The position numbers and the translations under genes are program-made. A stretch of DNA of 40,205 nt from an uncultured Clostridia bacterium (GTDB lineage Bacteria > Bacillota > Clostridia > Christensenellales > Borkfalkiaceae): the NCBI GenBank assembly GCA_949283125.1, contig CASDRK010000007.1:1-40205 (forward strand). Reading direction: 5' to 3'. Shown here in pieces: positions 30,596 to 38,765 of the stretch. The notes under the pieces were generated by a model. That model did no database searches. It worked only from the letters and a program-made list of their open reading frames with translations, and was not told the origin of the DNA. The stretch's first letter is position 1. Each line of letters starts with the position of its first letter.

Positions 30596-31945
30596 ATGGA
30601 TCTTTTAGCAAACCTTTCGCAGGGCGTTCTGGGATACGGAATAAAGACCATACCCGAAATTTCGCTCAACTGGATAGGAATAGTCATCCGCTGGCTCATA
30701 GAGGGCGTCGGCATTATAGGCGTGGGCATAATAATCTTCACGCTCATATTGAAGACCATAGTCCTTCCTCTCGACATCTATTCGAGGATAAAGACCAAAA
30801 AGCAGGCGCTCGTCATGGAAAAGATGAGGCCGCAGATGGAAAAACTGCAAAAGCAGTACGCAAACGACAAACAGCTCTACCAGCAGAAGGTGATGGAACT
30901 GCAAAAAAAGAGCGGCTATTCCATGTTCGGCGCATGCCTGCCCATGATAGTTTCGCTCGTAATATTCCTCATCGTGTTCAACGCATTCTCCACATATTCG
31001 CAGTACGCCACGCTGGAAAGTTACAACGACATGGTGCGCTCCTACAACGGAGTGGTGGAGAGATACGAACTTTCGGACGAAAACGCCGACGGATTTTTGC
31101 AGAAGGTTTATTATTCCGAAAGCGGAGAGTGGGTCTTGTACGACGAAGAAAATCCCCCCGCGGACGCAACGCCTTACGATTACAAAGTAGATTTTTCGGC
31201 CTTTGCGGCGGCATATTCCGCCGCCAATCCCAAGGACGACGGCACCACCCTCACCGAAAGCGAGGTATATTCCGAGCTGATGAAAAAGTACAGGGAGGAG
31301 ACGGGCACGTCTGTGGCAGACGGGGCGGAAAACAGCGCCGACGCCGACACGCGCGAAGCGGTCAGACTCACGCTCGTGGCGTATTATATCGACGACTTCG
31401 CCGCGCAGAAGGTGGTGGAAGACTATGTCGCCAAAAACGACGCGCCCACCGGCAACGCCTTTTTGTGGGTAAAAAACATCTGGTATCCCGATTCCATGCT
31501 CAACCGCGAGGTGCCCGATTTTTCAAGTTTCCGTTCGTCCATTTCCTCCGCGTCGATAGACGACAGCTACGAAGATTCCTACAACAAGGTCACGGCCGGG
31601 CTCGATCAGCAAAAGCAGAACTACAACGGCTACTTCGTGCTGATAGTGCTGTCGATAGGAGTAATGCTGCTGTCGCAGTTCATATCCATGCGCTCCAACA
31701 AGGCCACCAACGAGCTCAGCTCGGTGGACGGTTCCGCGCAGCGCACCACGAAGTGGATGATGGTGCTCATGCCCATCATGTACGGCGTGTTCGCGTTCAT
31801 GTATTCTTCGGCATTCTCCATATACATGATAACCAACACAACCTATTCCGTAATAACGACGCTCATAATAAACAAGGCCATGAACGTCTGGTTCGCCAAA
31901 AAGGAAGAGCAGGCCGAACATTCCCGCATGAGAAGGGGAAAGTAA
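30596..31945 (+). CDS. yidC: membrane protein insertase YidC/Oxa1 with large extracellular insertion
   Basis: 449 residues, far above the 250-300 usual in Firmicutes. TM1 (about 28-58) leads to a charged cytoplasmic hairpin (KTKKQALVMEKMRPQMEKLQ) and TM2 (about 112-132). Normally a short loop follows, then the conserved FLW motif. Here about 150 residues (135-287) rich in Asp, Glu, Ser and Tyr intervene before NAFLWVKNIWYPDS. TM3 (about 346-365), TM4 and TM5 (about 385-425) complete the core. There is no lipobox signal peptide. It inserts small membrane proteins, alone or with SecYEG. The ribosome site is weak, suggesting coupling to yidD. Confidence 0.93.
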   Translation: MDLLANLSQGVLGYGIKTIPEISLNWIGIVIRWLIEGVGIIGVGIIIFTLILKTIVLPLDIYSRIKTKKQALVMEKMRPQMEKLQKQYANDKQLYQQKVMELQKKSGYSMFGACLPMIVSLVIFLIVFNAFSTYSQYATLESYNDMVRSYNGVVERYELSDENADGFLQKVYYSESGEWVLYDEENPPADATPYDYKVDFSAFAAAYSAANPKDDGTTLTESEVYSELMKKYREETGTSVADGAENSADADTREAVRLTLVAYYIDDFAAQKVVEDYVAKNDAPTGNAFLWVKNIWYPDSMLNREVPDFSSFRSSISSASIDDSYEDSYNKVTAGLDQQKQNYNGYFVLIVLSIGVMLLSQFISMRSNKATNELSSVDGSAQRTTKWMMVLMPIMYGVFAFMYSSAFSIYMITNTTYSVITTLIINKAMNVWFAKKEEQAEHSRMRRGK

Positions 31946-31998
31946 AAGCAATTTAAAAATTCATTCGGCGCGCGCAGGCGCGCACAGGAGTAAGATAA

Positions 31999-32874
31999 AT
32001 GGAAAACAACAACATTTTCACCGGCAAAACGGTGGACGAAGCGGTAGAGGGGGCTCTGGCCGTCCTCGGCATAGAAAGGGAAGAAGCCGAAATAACCGTC
32101 ATTGACGAAGGCAAAAAGGGACTCTTCGGCATAGGAGGCACCAAGGCCAAAGTAAAGGTTGAAAAGCGCGCCACCGACGGACAGAGGGCGGCAAGATTTA
32201 TCGACGGGCTGTTTGAGATACTGAAGATAAACGCCTTTTCGGAGATCGTCGCCGACGGCGAAAAGGTGGAAATAAACGTGCAGACCGCCAACTCCAATCA
32301 GGTCATAGGTCATCACGGCGAAGTGCTTGACGCCGTTCAGACCATTGCCGGCGCAGTGGCAAACATAGGCAACGACGAATACAAAAAGGTCGTGGTGGAC
32401 TGCGAAAATTACCGCGAAAGCCGCCGCAAAACGCTTACGGCATTGGCCGAAAAGCTTGCCGGCAAGGCGGTTGAAAAGGGCAGAAAGTACAGGCTTGAGC
32501 CCATGAATCCCTACGAGCGCAGGATAATACATTCCGCGCTGGCCGGCAGGGAGGACGTAAAGACCATAAGCGAAGGCGACGAGCCCGCAAGATACGTGGT
32601 GATAATCCCCAATAACCTCAAACCTTACGAGCGCCGTCAGCGCGGCGACAGAAGATTTTCTTCCGACCGCGGCGAAAGGTCGTCCTTCCGCGGCGAAAGA
32701 AGGTTTTCCTCCGACCGCAGGGGCGGCCGCGACAGGGGCGAGCGCTCCTCCGCGCCCCGTTCCCCCCGTCCTGCAAAGGCCAAAAGGGAAATAAGGTTCG
32801 GCACCTTCCTCGGCAACAGCGGCGCGGGAAAGAGCGAACAGACGCAGACCGCCGCGCCCGAAAGCGAGGAATAA
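31999..32874 (+). CDS. khpB: RNA-binding protein KhpB (Jag)
   Basis: 291 residues, ribosome site AGGAG. The Jag N-terminal domain (about 4-55, with KKGLFGIGGTKAKVKV) is followed by a KH domain (about 80-150, GHHGEVLDAVQ as the GxxG region) and an R3H domain (about 150-210, ESRRKTLTALAEKLA, then ERRIIHSAL). An extra tail (about 212-291) is rich in Arg, Gly, Ser and Asp with repeated RRFSSDR/GERSS units and ends acidic. It acts with KhpA on RNAs controlling cell elongation. Jag follows yidC (spoIIIJ) in most Firmicutes. Confidence 0.95.
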   Translation: MENNNIFTGKTVDEAVEGALAVLGIEREEAEITVIDEGKKGLFGIGGTKAKVKVEKRATDGQRAARFIDGLFEILKINAFSEIVADGEKVEINVQTANSNQVIGHHGEVLDAVQTIAGAVANIGNDEYKKVVVDCENYRESRRKTLTALAEKLAGKAVEKGRKYRLEPMNPYERRIIHSALAGREDVKTISEGDEPARYVVIIPNNLKPYERRQRGDRRFSSDRGERSSFRGERRFSSDRRGGRDRGERSSAPRSPRPAKAKREIRFGTFLGNSGAGKSEQTQTAAPESEE

Positions 32875-33021
32875 TACCTTCCCGCGGCCATATCGCGCGG
32901 GAAAAACGATAAAAAACGGCCGTTTCGCGCGTCGCCGCATGCGCCCTCGCCCTCGCGGCGGACGGGTGCGCGCAGAGCGGAGCAGCGAACGGACAGGGCA
33001 AATTAAATAAATAAGACAATA

Positions 33022-33092
33022 TCCGCGCACGGCTTGCGTTGCTGCGCGGAAGGTAGGTTTTCGGCTCAACACTACCGCATAAAAAAACCGAA
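33022..33092 (+). promoter_or_regulatory. probable preQ1 riboswitch for queT
   Basis: Hairpin TCCGCGCA...TGCGCGGA (33022-33050) is followed by stem GGTAG (33052-33056) pairing with CTACC (33072-33076). The intervening loop holds TTCGG, which can pair with CCGAA after the A-rich ATAAAAAAA tail (33079-33092), an H-type pseudoknot like preQ1 class I. A terminator follows 30 nt later and then queT, the known target of such riboswitches. The class assignment is by eye. Confidence 0.55.
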
Positions 33093-33120
33093 CAAGGAGA
33101 AAGCGCGTAAAAGCATTTCC

Positions 33121-33148
33121 GGGACGGTTTTAAAACCGTCCCTTTTTT
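33121..33148 (+). terminator. regulated terminator before queT
   Basis: GGGACGGTTTT and AAAACCGTCCC form a perfect stem with six Ts after it. It lies between the riboswitch and the queT start, so it is probably the expression platform. It could also end the khpB operon. Confidence 0.8.
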
Positions 33149-33211
33149 GTGCCGCCTCCCGTCTCGCGGCGCAGGGCAAATGCGCGGCCGTGCGCGCCAA
33201 AACGCAACAAA

Positions 33212-33763
33212 ATGAAAAAATCACTTTTCACTACCGTGATGATATGCAGGGCGGGGCTCATCGCCGCGCTGTACGCGGTGCTTACATGGTGTCTGGGCGA
33301 GTTTGCCTACGGCCCCTTTCAGATCCGTCCTGCGGAAGGTCTGGCCGTTCTGGCCGTGTTCTACGTCGAAGCCGTGCCCGGTCTTTACGTTGGCTGCATG
33401 CTGGCAAACATATTTTCCGGCTACGGCGTGTACGACATATTTCTCGGCAGTCTGGCAACTCTTATCGCGGCCGGTCTTTCCTTCGGGGCGGGCAGGCTGC
33501 TTGCGGGCGATGCGTCCAGGCTCATCGCGTGCGGGCTTTTCAACGTGATCTTAAACGCCTTCGTCATTCCCGCCGTCATGATCCTCGGCGGCATGGAGGT
33601 GGCCTACTGGTATTCCTTCGGCTCAATGGTGCTCACCGAAACGGTCTGGGTATTCGCCGCGGGCACTCCGCTGTATTTCGCGGTCAGGCGGCTGATAGAA
33701 AAAAGGGTGCGCGTGATGCTGCCCGCGCATGCCTGCCGTAGCAAAAACTGCGCCGCGCAGTAA
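33212..33763 (+). CDS. queT: queuosine precursor transporter QueT
   Basis: 183 residues from the ATG at 33212; upstream in-frame codons are Arg-rich and not membrane-like. It has five or six membrane segments, with the family block FAYGPFQIRPAEGLAVLAVF and GLYVGCMLANIFSGYGVYDIFLGSLATL. It is the substrate-binding S component of an ECF transporter for preQ0/preQ1 used in queuosine synthesis. The start has no Shine-Dalgarno. Regulation by the riboswitch upstream is likely. Confidence 0.88.
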   Translation: MKKSLFTTVMICRAGLIAALYAVLTWCLGEFAYGPFQIRPAEGLAVLAVFYVEAVPGLYVGCMLANIFSGYGVYDIFLGSLATLIAAGLSFGAGRLLAGDASRLIACGLFNVILNAFVIPAVMILGGMEVAYWYSFGSMVLTETVWVFAAGTPLYFAVRRLIEKRVRVMLPAHACRSKNCAAQ

Positions 33764-33847
33764 AAAGTCCAACATGGCAATTTTGTTAAAAAATGGCATG
33801 TTTTTTGATGAAAATTATTATTTTTTTAAAAAATTTAATAAAAACAC

Positions 33848-33876
33848 TTGCAAAAACGGATAAAACTATTTATACT
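33848..33876 (+). promoter_or_regulatory. promoter of the XRE regulator
   Basis: TTGCAA (33848-33853), 17 bp, TATACT (33871-33876), in an A/T-rich stretch. Confidence 0.75.
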
Positions 33877-33877
33877 G

Positions 33878-33903
33878 TTTAGTAGTAGAGATGGGCTACT
33901 AAA
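33878..33903. promoter_or_regulatory. operator at the XRE transcription start
   Basis: Perfect arms TTTAGTAG (33878-33885) and CTACTAAA (33896-33903) with a 10-bp spacer, one base after the -10. The position and symmetry suit autorepression by the XRE protein. Confidence 0.6.
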
Positions 33904-33924
33904 TACAACTTTATGGAGCGTACT

Positions 33925-34176
33925 ATGACAATTACAGAAGCAGTGGCAAAAAGACTCGGCGGCATCTTGAAAGAGAGAGGCATGATGAAGAAGGAGTTCA
34001 GGGAACTCCCCGGCGTCAAGGGACAGAGCGTGTGCAATATTTTCAGAACAAAATCCACGCCCTCTATCTCCATGACCACCCTCTACAGAGTGTGCAGCGC
34101 TCTCAATATGTCCATGGCCGAATTCCTCGACGATCCCGTCTTCGACGAAGTAGAGGTTCCCGGGGTAAACAAGTAA
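33925..34176 (+). CDS. XRE/Cro-CI family transcriptional regulator
   Basis: 83 residues. The ATG at 33925 is preferred because GGAG lies 6 nt before it; an ATG four codons upstream lacks a site. It is a single helix-turn-helix domain: VAKRLGGILKERGMMKKEF, a middle with GQSVCNIFRTKSTPSISMTTLYRVCSAL (recognition and following helices), and LNMSMAEFLDDPVF at the end. There is no extra domain, so it acts as a small DNA-binding dimer. It stands alone between terminators; targets beyond itself are unknown. Confidence 0.88.
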   Translation: MTITEAVAKRLGGILKERGMMKKEFRELPGVKGQSVCNIFRTKSTPSISMTTLYRVCSALNMSMAEFLDDPVFDEVEVPGVNK

Positions 34177-34265
34177 TTTTCTTGTTTGCTTAAAAAGGCA
34201 GAAAAATCATGCGGCGCAGATAACGGCTGCCGCAGGTATTTCGTGTCGGAAAATTACAAATCAAA

Positions 34266-34297
34266 GGCGCGCCTTTAATTTAAGCGCGTCTTTTTTT
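34266..34297 (+). terminator. terminator after the XRE gene
   Basis: Stem GGCGCGC with GCGCGTC (one G-T pair) around an A/T loop, then seven Ts. Confidence 0.7.
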
Positions 34298-34300
34298 GTG

Positions 34301-34332
34301 CCGTGCGGCCGCCCTTGAGGGCGGCCGCACGG
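34301..34332. terminator. strong hairpin between XRE and pckG
   Basis: 15-bp perfect arms (CCGTGCGGCCGCCCT) around TG, then CTTTTGCTTTT to the right. Confidence 0.65.
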
Positions 34333-34356
34333 CTTTTGCTTTTAAAAATCCAAAGG

Positions 34357-34391
34357 AACGCCCCGTGCGCTTACAAGGCGCACGGGGCGTT
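34357..34391 (-). terminator. pckG terminator
   Basis: 14-bp perfect arms (AACGCCCCGTGCGC) around a 7-nt loop, 25 bp beyond the pckG stop. Read on the minus strand it is followed by CCTTTGGATTTTT. Confidence 0.7.
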
Positions 34392-34415
34392 ATTTGCGGC
34401 ATATATTGCGGTCAA

Positions 34416-36227
34416 TTACTTTTTGCAGTTGGCCTTCAGGGTTTCAAGGCATTCCGTCAGCTCGGCGGGGATCCTGGTCTTTACGGAGTTCTTGTAGTAG
34501 TTTTCTATCTCCTCCGCTTCCTTGGCCCACTTCTGCTTGTCTACCTTCAATATGTCTTCAAGGTCTTTGGCGCCGAACTTGCGGCCGGGCGCTATCTCGT
34601 AATCGAGGTCTTCAAGGTCGATGTCCTCGGGTCTGGGCACATAGCCTATGGCCGTCTCCACGGCGTCCACCGAATCGTCGCAGCGCTTCAGTATCCACTC
34701 CAGCACGCGCATGTTGTCGCCGAAGCCGGGCCATATGAAGTTGCCGTCCTCGTCCTGACGGAACCAGTTCACGTTGAAGATCTTGGGGGGATTTTTCACC
34801 ACTTTGCCCATGTCTATCCAGTGCTGGAAGTAATCGCCCATGTGGTAGCCTGCAAAGGGCTTCATGGCCATGGGGTCGTGTCTCAGCACGCCCGTCGCGC
34901 CCGTGGCCGCGGCAGTCGTTTCGGAGGACATGGCCGAACCCACGAACACGCCGTGGTTCCAGTTCCTCGACTGATACACGAGGGGGGTGGTGGAGGCCCT
35001 TCTGCCGCCAAAGATTATGGCGGACAGGGGTACGCCCTCTTTGGAGTTGAACTCGGGCGAAATGCAGGGGCAGTTGCGCGCGGGCGCGGTGAAGCGCGAA
35101 TTGGGGTGCGCCGCGCAGGTGGATTTATCCTTTTTGTCGAACTTTGCGGGGTTCCAGGGCTTGCCCGTCCAGTCTATGCAGTGTTCGGGCAGATCCTTGT
35201 TCAGGCCTTCCCACCATACGGTCATGTTGTCGGTGTCGAGCGCAACGTTCGTGAATATCGTGCCGCGCTTTGTGGCCGCGAGGGCGTTGGGGTTGGAGTG
35301 CTCGTTTGTGCCGGGCGCAACGCCGAAGAATCCGTTTTCGGGGTTCACGGCCCACAATCTGCCGTCCGCGCCCACTCTTATCCAAGCGATGTCGTCGCCC
35401 ACGCACTCTATCTTGTATCCCTTTTCAAGGTAGTGCGCGGGGGGTACGAGCATTGCAAGGTTGGTCTTGCCGCAGGCCGAAGGGAAGGCCGCCGCCACAT
35501 ATTTTTTGCTGCCGTCGGGGAAGGTCACGCCCAGTATCAGCATGTGTTCGGCCATCCAGCCCTCGTTTTTGCCAAGGTAGGAAGCAATCCTGAGCGCAAA
35601 ACACTTTTTGCCGAGCAGCACGTTTCCGCCGTATGCGGAGTTGACCGAAATTATGGTGTTGTCTTCGGGGAAGTGCATTATATAGCGGTTGTCTGCGTTT
35701 ACGTCACACTTTGCGTGGAAGCCCTTTATAAAGTCCCCGTCGTTGCCTATGGCCTTGAGAACTTTAACTCCCACCCTCGTCATGATGTCCATGTTCAGAA
35801 CTACGTAGATGGAGTCGGTAACTTCTATGCCGTAGCGGGCGAAGGGCGAGCCTATGACGCCCATGGAATAGGGGATGACGTACATAGTCCTTCCCTTCAT
35901 CGAGCCGCGCGCGATTTCGGAAGCGAGCTCATAGGCCTGTCTGGGATCCATCCAGTAGTTTACGGGGCCCGCGTCCTCTCTGTTTTTGGTGCAGATAAAC
36001 GTTCTGTCCTCAACGCGGGCTACGTCGTTTACCTTTGTCCTGTGAAGATAGCAGTCGGGCAGAATGCTCTGGTTGAGCTTTATCAGCTCGCCGCTCTTTA
36101 CGGCCTCCTTCCTCAACCCGTCGAGCTGCGCGGGGTCGCCCGTTATCCAGACTATCTTGTCCGGCTGGGCAAGTTCCGCGCTCTCGGCAACAAAGTCAAG
36201 TACTTTCCTGTTCTTGGTAAGTGCCAT
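34416..36227 (-). CDS. pckG: phosphoenolpyruvate carboxykinase (GTP)
   Basis: 603 residues, full length for the GTP-dependent class. It interconverts oxaloacetate and PEP. Visible sites are the R-loop region DVARVEDRTFICT (about 69-80), the P-loop FPSACGKTN (248-256) with its reactive cysteine, the metal-binding GDDIAWIR, and the omega-loop region before FAGYHMGDYFQHW. NNPF-type guanine-binding residues are replaced by the related WFRQDEDGNFIWPGFGDNMRVLEWI. In gut anaerobes the enzyme often fixes CO2 toward succinate or malate rather than serving gluconeogenesis. Single-gene unit. Confidence 0.97.
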   Translation of the reverse strand: MALTKNRKVLDFVAESAELAQPDKIVWITGDPAQLDGLRKEAVKSGELIKLNQSILPDCYLHRTKVNDVARVEDRTFICTKNREDAGPVNYWMDPRQAYELASEIARGSMKGRTMYVIPYSMGVIGSPFARYGIEVTDSIYVVLNMDIMTRVGVKVLKAIGNDGDFIKGFHAKCDVNADNRYIMHFPEDNTIISVNSAYGGNVLLGKKCFALRIASYLGKNEGWMAEHMLILGVTFPDGSKKYVAAAFPSACGKTNLAMLVPPAHYLEKGYKIECVGDDIAWIRVGADGRLWAVNPENGFFGVAPGTNEHSNPNALAATKRGTIFTNVALDTDNMTVWWEGLNKDLPEHCIDWTGKPWNPAKFDKKDKSTCAAHPNSRFTAPARNCPCISPEFNSKEGVPLSAIIFGGRRASTTPLVYQSRNWNHGVFVGSAMSSETTAAATGATGVLRHDPMAMKPFAGYHMGDYFQHWIDMGKVVKNPPKIFNVNWFRQDEDGNFIWPGFGDNMRVLEWILKRCDDSVDAVETAIGYVPRPEDIDLEDLDYEIAPGRKFGAKDLEDILKVDKQKWAKEAEEIENYYKNSVKTRIPAELTECLETLKANCKK

Positions 36228-36313
36228 GTATTTATATCTCCTTAAGATGTATTGCCGTTTTTGCGGGCGGACGCGCCGGCTCCGCCGGCGAAATTATATC
36301 GTCCCCCGTATAA

Positions 36314-36342
36314 AGTATAGCAGAATATGCGGCGCAATGCAA
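36314..36342 (-). promoter_or_regulatory. pckG promoter
   Basis: Minus strand: TTGCAT (36342-36337), 17 bp, TATACT (36319-36314). The leader is about 80 nt. Confidence 0.75.
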
Positions 36343-36483
36343 CAAAATGCGCGCGCTTTGTCAAAACGCGGAAAATTGCCTGCCGCACCTTTGTTTTTTG
36401 CGCCATTAAAGTATATATTTTTACATAATACGGCCGCATGCGCGCGCCCGCGCGGTATATAATAAGGCAAAAAGGAGTGAACG

Positions 36484-37476
36484 ATGGCCGGTTACGTTAA
36501 GAGGATAGCGCTGATAAAAACTTTAAGGCAGGGATACTCCGCCGACGGCGGCGAGCTCAAAGGTCTGGTGCGCTGCGAAGCGTACGCGGGATTTTTAAAG
36601 GCCGAAGTCTCCCTCATCAACTTTGCGCCCCTTTCCGAAGGCGAGTACCGCGTAGGTCTTTCGGACGGCAGAAGCGTGGTGGTGTTCGGCGCGCCCGCAT
36701 TCGAGGGCGAGTGCGACTTCGACCCCTCCGGCGGGTTTGCGTGCCTTGTCGCCTATTGCCGCGCGGGCGGCGCGCTGCCCGTGGCAAGCGCGGTGTGCGG
36801 CGGCAGGGAAGGTTGGCTCGCCGACGCGCAGCGCGCGCTGGAGCGCGGCGAACGCGCCGGCGACGGCGGGTACGACGACGAAGCCATCGCCGACGAAAAT
36901 TATTATGACGTGGAAACTGATGAGAACGGCGGAACTGTACGCGCGGATGAAAAGGCCGGCGAGGGGCAGGAAACTTACGCGCATGAAGCGCGCTCTGGCG
37001 CTTGCGGCGGCAAGGCGGAGGAGGGAGACGCGATAAAGTATGCTTCGCGCGCCTTCCGCATAGGCGGCAGTCCCGCCGGGGAAGATGCGGCCGGCGCAGA
37101 CGGCCGCGGCCCGGAGAGCGGCGACGGAGCGGACGCGGCCGGGCCCGCGGGCCCGGCGGAAAGCGGATTTTACGAAAGAATGAGCGGCGACGTGAAAAAG
37201 ATATTTGCCACATATCCCCGCGCCGTGGAGCTGGAGAAGGCCGTGCCCGGTTCGCGCTGGGCAAAGATATCATACGGCAGCGGCGCGCACTATGCCTTCG
37301 GCGTGATATATGAAGGGGGCAACGCAAAATATCTGTGCTATGCCGTGCCCGTCGCCGCGGGCGCGCCCTGTCCTCCCGGTCTTTCGGGGCGCGCGGGATA
37401 CATACCCGTGGAGGGCGGGGGATACTGGACGATGTATCAGGACGCGCGGACGGGCATAAGCCTTAAAGTGCAGTAA
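36484..37476 (+). CDS. unknown protein with two conserved-looking ends and a disordered middle
   Basis: 330 residues, ribosome site AAGGAG. The N-terminal about 100 residues form a compact beta-rich domain (RIALIKTLRQGYSADGGELK, then VSLINFAPLSEGEYRVGLSD). Residues about 115-230 are low-complexity Gly/Ala/Glu/Asp, probably disordered. The C-terminal about 100 residues (FYERMSGDVKKIFATYPRAVELEKAVPGSRWAKI, then a YLCYAVPV block) resemble a clostridial family of unknown function. No membrane segment or signal is present, so it is cytoplasmic. It stands alone with no enzymatic motif visible. Confidence 0.75.
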   Translation: MAGYVKRIALIKTLRQGYSADGGELKGLVRCEAYAGFLKAEVSLINFAPLSEGEYRVGLSDGRSVVVFGAPAFEGECDFDPSGGFACLVAYCRAGGALPVASAVCGGREGWLADAQRALERGERAGDGGYDDEAIADENYYDVETDENGGTVRADEKAGEGQETYAHEARSGACGGKAEEGDAIKYASRAFRIGGSPAGEDAAGADGRGPESGDGADAAGPAGPAESGFYERMSGDVKKIFATYPRAVELEKAVPGSRWAKISYGSGAHYAFGVIYEGGNAKYLCYAVPVAAGAPCPPGLSGRAGYIPVEGGGYWTMYQDARTGISLKVQ

Positions 37477-37499
37477 AACGCGGCCTGCCGCAATATGGG

Positions 37500-37528
37500 T
37501 TGCATTTTGCTCCGCGTTGCTATATAAT
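37500..37528 (+). promoter_or_regulatory. promoter of the NlpC/P60-like gene
   Basis: TTGCAT (37500-37505), 17 bp, TATAAT (37523-37528). The ATG is 33 bp downstream with GGAGG in between. Confidence 0.8.
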
Positions 37529-37560
37529 GGGTGCGTAGCTTTAAAACGGAGGCGCGCCCG

Positions 37561-38430
37561 ATGAAAGACGCCGGAACGAAAAAAAAGCGAGGCCCGCTGA
37601 AGCGGGCCCTGATAACAGCGGCCTGCGTGCTGTTTGCGCTGGCCGCGATAGCCGCGTTCTTTCTCATCTCCGACGCCGTGGCGCACAACAACGTCCGCAC
37701 CGTGCCCGATTACGCCATGGACGAGGAGGGGCTGGACGCCGTCCTCGGCAAGGACAGGGCGGACTGGACGGAGGCCGACTACGACTTCGTCTATCGCCAG
37801 ACGGGGCTGACCAAGGTGTATTTCGACGGCGCGGCGCGCGTGGACGCCGGGTTCGTAAAACATTGCCAGAGCGATCTGTTCTTCGACGGCCAAACCGAGC
37901 ACGACGCGGCAAACTTCGGCAGCTCGCACGATTATTTTCCGGACAGGCTGTTCTACATGGTTCCCCTCCGCCCGGGTGACGTGATAATCTCGTCGTCGGT
38001 GCACACTTTCGGCTGGTTGAACGGGCACGCGGCCATAGCCGTCGGTGCGGACAGAACGCTGCAGGCCCTCACCATAGGCACAAAATCCAAGCTGCAGAGC
38101 ACAAACTGGTTCAGGCACGCGTCCAACTTCATGGTGCTCCGCCCCAAACTGGACGCCGACGAGGCGCAGCGCATAGCCGACTGGGCGTACGACAACCTGC
38201 AGGGCATAGAATATTCGCTGTTCACGGGCATATTCAATGCCAAAAACCAGGCCGATGACCCGCAGACCACGCAGTGTTCGCACCTCGTGTGGCAGGCGTA
38301 CAAGGCGTGCGGGTACGATATCGACAGCACGGGCGGCCCGGTGGTCTCGCCAAAGAACATAGCCAACTGCGACCTGTTCGACGTGGTTCAGGTCAACGGG
38401 TTCGATCTCGACGAGCTCTGGAGCCGCTGA
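37561..38430 (+). CDS. permuted NlpC/P60-type (YiiX-like) cysteine hydrolase, membrane-anchored
   Basis: 289 residues from the ATG at 37561 (GGAGG 8-9 nt before). An N-terminal anchor (about 16-38) places the rest outside. LRPGDVIISS and NGHAAIAVG (His156) occur before TTQCSHLVWQAYKACG (Cys239). His preceding Cys is the order seen in the circularly permuted papain-like amidases (YiiX/YaeF group). Members cut amide or ester bonds in peptidoglycan or lipids. The substrate here is unknown. Transcribed alone; a long hairpin follows. Confidence 0.82.
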   Translation: MKDAGTKKKRGPLKRALITAACVLFALAAIAAFFLISDAVAHNNVRTVPDYAMDEEGLDAVLGKDRADWTEADYDFVYRQTGLTKVYFDGAARVDAGFVKHCQSDLFFDGQTEHDAANFGSSHDYFPDRLFYMVPLRPGDVIISSSVHTFGWLNGHAAIAVGADRTLQALTIGTKSKLQSTNWFRHASNFMVLRPKLDADEAQRIADWAYDNLQGIEYSLFTGIFNAKNQADDPQTTQCSHLVWQAYKACGYDIDSTGGPVVSPKNIANCDLFDVVQVNGFDLDELWSR

Positions 38431-38439
38431 AAGGACCGG

Positions 38440-38479
38440 GCGCGGGCGGCGCCGCATGTAAATGCGGCGCCGCCCGCGC
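38440..38479. terminator. bidirectional terminator
   Basis: 18-bp perfect arms (GCGCGGGCGGCGCCGCAT) around GTAA between converging genes. Confidence 0.75.
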
Positions 38480-38689
38480 TCATTTCATGCCCTTGAAAGG
38501 TTTCAGAACGCACAGGGCATATACGAAAAACAGCGCGCACGCCCCGCCGGCGGCCGCGGCGCAGCGCGCCGCCGCGCGGCTGCCGAAGCAGACAAAGCGC
38601 AGCGCGTCGAAGCCGGTGAGCGCGTAAACGCCGCCGCATGCGGCCAGAAAGGCAAGCATCGCCGAGCAAACTATGCACGAAAGTCTCAT
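38480..38689 (-). CDS. small membrane protein, DUF378-like
   Basis: 69 residues from the ATG at 38689; a longer frame crosses a terminator. Two hydrophobic segments flank LTGFDALRFVCFG, which fits the DUF378 (YuzA) pattern of GLxGFDLVxxxFG between two membrane helices. The function of the family is unknown. There is no ribosome site of note. It ends exactly at a converging-gene hairpin, supporting a real 3' end. Confidence 0.6.
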   Translation of the reverse strand: MRLSCIVCSAMLAFLAACGGVYALTGFDALRFVCFGSRAAARCAAAAGGACALFFVYALCVLKPFKGMK

Positions 38690-38711
38690 GCCGGTAATTT
38701 GTGCAAAAATC

Positions 38712-38745
38712 AAAAAAATCCCCGCGGCGTTGCGCAGCCGCGGGG
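38712..38745 (-). terminator. aminotransferase terminator
   Basis: On the minus strand: CCCCGCGGC...GCCGCGGGG, then A followed by seven Ts. It lies 20 bp beyond the aminotransferase stop. Confidence 0.85.
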
Positions 38746-38765
38746 CAGGGCGCCGCATTGCGGCG

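Noticed and set aside
30934-31956. 340-codon open frame overlapping yidC on the same strand
   Set aside because: Extremely Arg/His-rich frame-shifted reading of yidC; not a protein-like composition.
34296-36245. 649-codon open frame antisense to pckG
   Set aside because: Shadow of the pckG coding sequence; its translation is rich in His, Val and Gly with no domain, and pckG is unmistakable.
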